From positions 74,028,416 through 74,092,415 of the forward strand of contig OX352774.1 of assembly GCA_947095535.1 (NCBI GenBank): a stretch of DNA of 64,000 nt, in the 5' to 3' direction. The position numbers were made by a program, and so were the translations under genes. The stretch comes from Poecilobothrus nobilitatus (lineage: Eukaryota > Arthropoda > Insecta > Diptera > Dolichopodidae). Of this stretch, positions 62,382 to 64,000 are shown one piece after another. Under the pieces are notes generated by a model. That model was not told where the DNA came from. It worked only from the letters and a program-made list of their open reading frames with translations, and did not search any database. Every line of letters starts with the position of its first letter. Positions within the stretch are counted from its first letter, which is position 1.

Positions 62382-63712
62382 CAAGTAAAAGTAACAGTAA
62401 GTCGATGCAACCGACTTATTTATACCCTACACCTAAAAAATTCAAATTAAATTAAAAATCCATAAGTTATTTCAGTTAGGTATTTAATATAACTAAGCTA
62501 AAAAAATTAATGCTTTTACAACCTTTGTACAAAATTTCAGATTTCTATCTTTATTAAATTCGAAAATATCCTTGTTAGGTTTTGGGAAGTGTGTGAAGGC
62601 ACGCGAACCACCACCCCAATTCATCTCAAATTTTAGAAATATCAACAATGTAGAACATTCTTATATCAAATTTCAAGTTTATATGTTTATTAATTTCGAA
62701 AGATATGCTTGTTTGGTCTTAGGAGTTGTGTGGCAGATACCCGAACAACCATTCTAATTCATCTTAAATTTTGGACAAATCAGAAATTCAGGAAACAACG
62801 CCCTAGTACCAAATTTGAAGTTTCTATCTTTATTAATTTCGAAGATATGCTTGTTCGGTTTTGGGAGTTGTATGGGAGGTACCCGAACGACCACTCCAAT
62901 TCATCTCAAATTTTAGACAAATCAGGGATTCAGAAAACAACACCCTAGTACCAAATTTGAAGTTTCTATCTTTATTAATTTCGAAGATATGCTTGTTCGG
63001 TTTTGGGAGTAGTATGGGAGGTACCCGGACGACCACTCCAATTCATCTCAAATTTTAGGCAAATCAGGGATTTAGAAAACCCTCGTATCAAATTTGAATT
63101 TCCTATCTTTATTAGTTTCGAAGATATGCATGTTCGGTTTTGGGAGTTGTATGTGAGGTACTCGAACAGCTCCTCCAATTCTTCTCAAATTTTGGACAAA
63201 TCAGGGATTCAGAAAACAACACCCTAGTACCAAATTTGAAGTTTCTATCTTTATTAATTTCGAATATATGCTTGTTCGGTTTTGGGATTTGTATGGGAGG
63301 TACCCGAACAACCACTCCAATTCATTTCAAATTTTGGGGATATCAGGGATTCAGGAAAACACACCCTCGTACAAAATTTTAAGCTTCTATCTTTATTAAT
63401 TTCGAAAATATGCGTATTAGGTTTTGGGAGTTGTATGGGAGGTACTCGAACGCATGGTCCGATTTCGCCCATTTACAATCCCCGCCTTACCTTAGTCATT
63501 GTTAACCTACAGTATAAATTTCATCAAGATAGCATCATTATTTTTTGAGTTATCGTGCGTACGGACGGACGGACGGACATCGCTAAATCGACTCAGGCGG
63601 TGATATTGATTCAGAATATATATACATGTCTATACCTAACTCGCTTCCTTTTGGTGGTTACAAACACCATACCAAAGTTAATATACCCTATACTTAATGT
63701 GTAGGGTATAAA
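62382..63712 (+). mobile_element. Helentron/DINE-1-like non-autonomous element, copy B
   Basis: The 5' end CAAGTAAAAGTAACAGTAAG and TCGATGCAACCGACTTATTT, with subterminal TATACCCTACACCT (62421-62434), and the 3' end with its near-inverse (TGTGTAGGGTATA, 63698-63710), match copy A. The final TACCCTA...TAGGGTA can form a hairpin. The GGAC tract is at 63561-63578. The last 200 bp (ATCAAGATAGCATCATTATT onwards) are nearly identical to copy A. The interior is a different tandem array, with 142-bp units. Because it sits in a gene copy with intact relatives, its ends can be located to a few bases. Confidence 0.8.
62525..63450 (+). repeat. 142-bp tandem array inside element B
   Basis: Seven units, anchored on GATATGCTTGTTCGG, start at 62570, 62707, 62849, 62991, 63128, 63270 and 63412. 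The spacings are 137, 142, 142, 137, 142 and 142, which fits a three-unit higher-order period of 421 bp. The unit includes CTATCTTTATTAATTTCGAA and TGGGAGGTACCCGAAC. All ORFs from 62572 to 63548 on both strands are shadows of this array. Confidence 0.9.
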
Positions 63713-63843
63713 AATACAATTAATTCAACAATGAAATTAACTTTAATAATCCAATGAAATTACTTTATAGTACATATACATTAAAATTGATTTTTAAAAA
63801 TTTAATAAATGCAATAACACTAAATCAAACAGTTAATTATTGT

Positions 63844-64000
63844 CAAGTCGGACCGTTTAATTGCACATAAAAAAAAGACAAACATTTGATGCTCATATCC
63901 GGGTTTCGCATTAATTTGAGGCCCGGATAATTGCACAAATTTGTGCATTTAGGAAAACCTTTGATAAAAGCACAAATAAATGCTTATATGAGTGTTTTTT
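63844..64000. mobile_element. Probable DNA-transposon end at the right edge
   Basis: Immediately after the last pseudogene codon matching its relatives (TGT, 63841-63843), the sequence changes to CAAGTCGGACCGTTTAATTG, CAC. A related GGCCCGGATAATTGCAC occurs about 80 bp later. CA-start termini with GGATAATTGCAC-like motifs are typical of pogo/Tigger elements, which makes this a tentative call. The element runs out of the window. Confidence 0.4.

Larger units (their letters stand above)
62170..63848 (+). pseudogene. DUF1091-type pseudogene split by a Helentron-like insertion
   Basis: Exon 1 (62170-62226) codes the signal peptide MLYKLIFIFLIIISIVKIQ and is followed by a 66-bp GT-AG intron at the family position. 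Exon 2 starts at 62293 with SKFCINIKKF and then a stop (62323-62325). Homology continues (DITITTITYN) to about 62381, is interrupted by element B (62382-63712), and resumes with NTINSTMKLT, LLYSTYTLK and VNYC up to 63843, with small deletions and frameshifts. There it is cut off again by another element. The reading order relative to genes 1 and 2 is preserved across the insertion. Confidence 0.85.

Noticed and set aside
62572..63548. Stacked ORFs of 60-90 codons on both strands
   Set aside because: Shadows of the 142-bp tandem array in element B; each ends after one or two units.
1..64000. CRISPR arrays, operons, bacterial promoters or riboswitches
   Set aside because: The sequence is eukaryotic; the tandem arrays have no spacer structure and are part of mobile elements.

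Overview
The window is very AT-rich eukaryotic DNA: long A and T runs, short introns with GT-AG borders, signal-peptide genes with a conserved intron, SINEs, a non-LTR retrotransposon fragment and Helitron-type elements. It is most likely from an insect, and probably a fly. Two observations point to flies. One is a cluster of DUF1091-type secreted proteins. The other is repeats whose tails resemble the mini-me/DINE-1 (Helentron) elements of dipterans: a GGAC microsatellite, a 3' hairpin and subterminal inverted repeats. The species assignment is inference.

Layout. 1-291: decayed ORF fragment, then AT-rich spacer with a tRNA-derived SINE (about 4.5-4.8 kb), a TIR element (5.12-5.57 kb) and two decayed repeats (8.26-8.94 and 9.3-9.8 kb). 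10.0-15.1 kb (-): a four-exon gene for a 1653-residue, low-complexity protein of unknown function. 16.7-19.2 kb (+): a Helentron-like element carrying a 147-bp tandem array. 21.1-23.8 kb (-): seven 3' exons of a coiled-coil gene, best matched to the centriolar Cep135/TSGA10 family. 24.77-25.22 kb (-): broken retrotransposon C terminus. 25-48 kb: almost no coding signal, but a SINE family with target-site duplications, several TIR elements and dispersed repeats. 49.8-63.8 kb: a DUF1091-type family with two tandem genes (+), one inverted paralogue (-), a 24-bp scrap of another copy, and a pseudogene split by a second Helentron-like element and cut off by another transposon at the right edge. 59.35-60.19 kb (-): a decayed Helitron helicase.

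How the parts relate. The secreted-protein family grew by local duplication, and mobile elements then shaped it: a SINE sits between the tandem genes, and a Helentron sits inside the pseudogene. The two Helentron-like insertions have nearly identical ends but different internal satellites, so tandem-array growth inside the element is the most distinctive process here. I see no wholly new multi-gene system. Most short ORFs in satellite arrays, AT-rich spacer or antisense to real exons are not genes and were left out.
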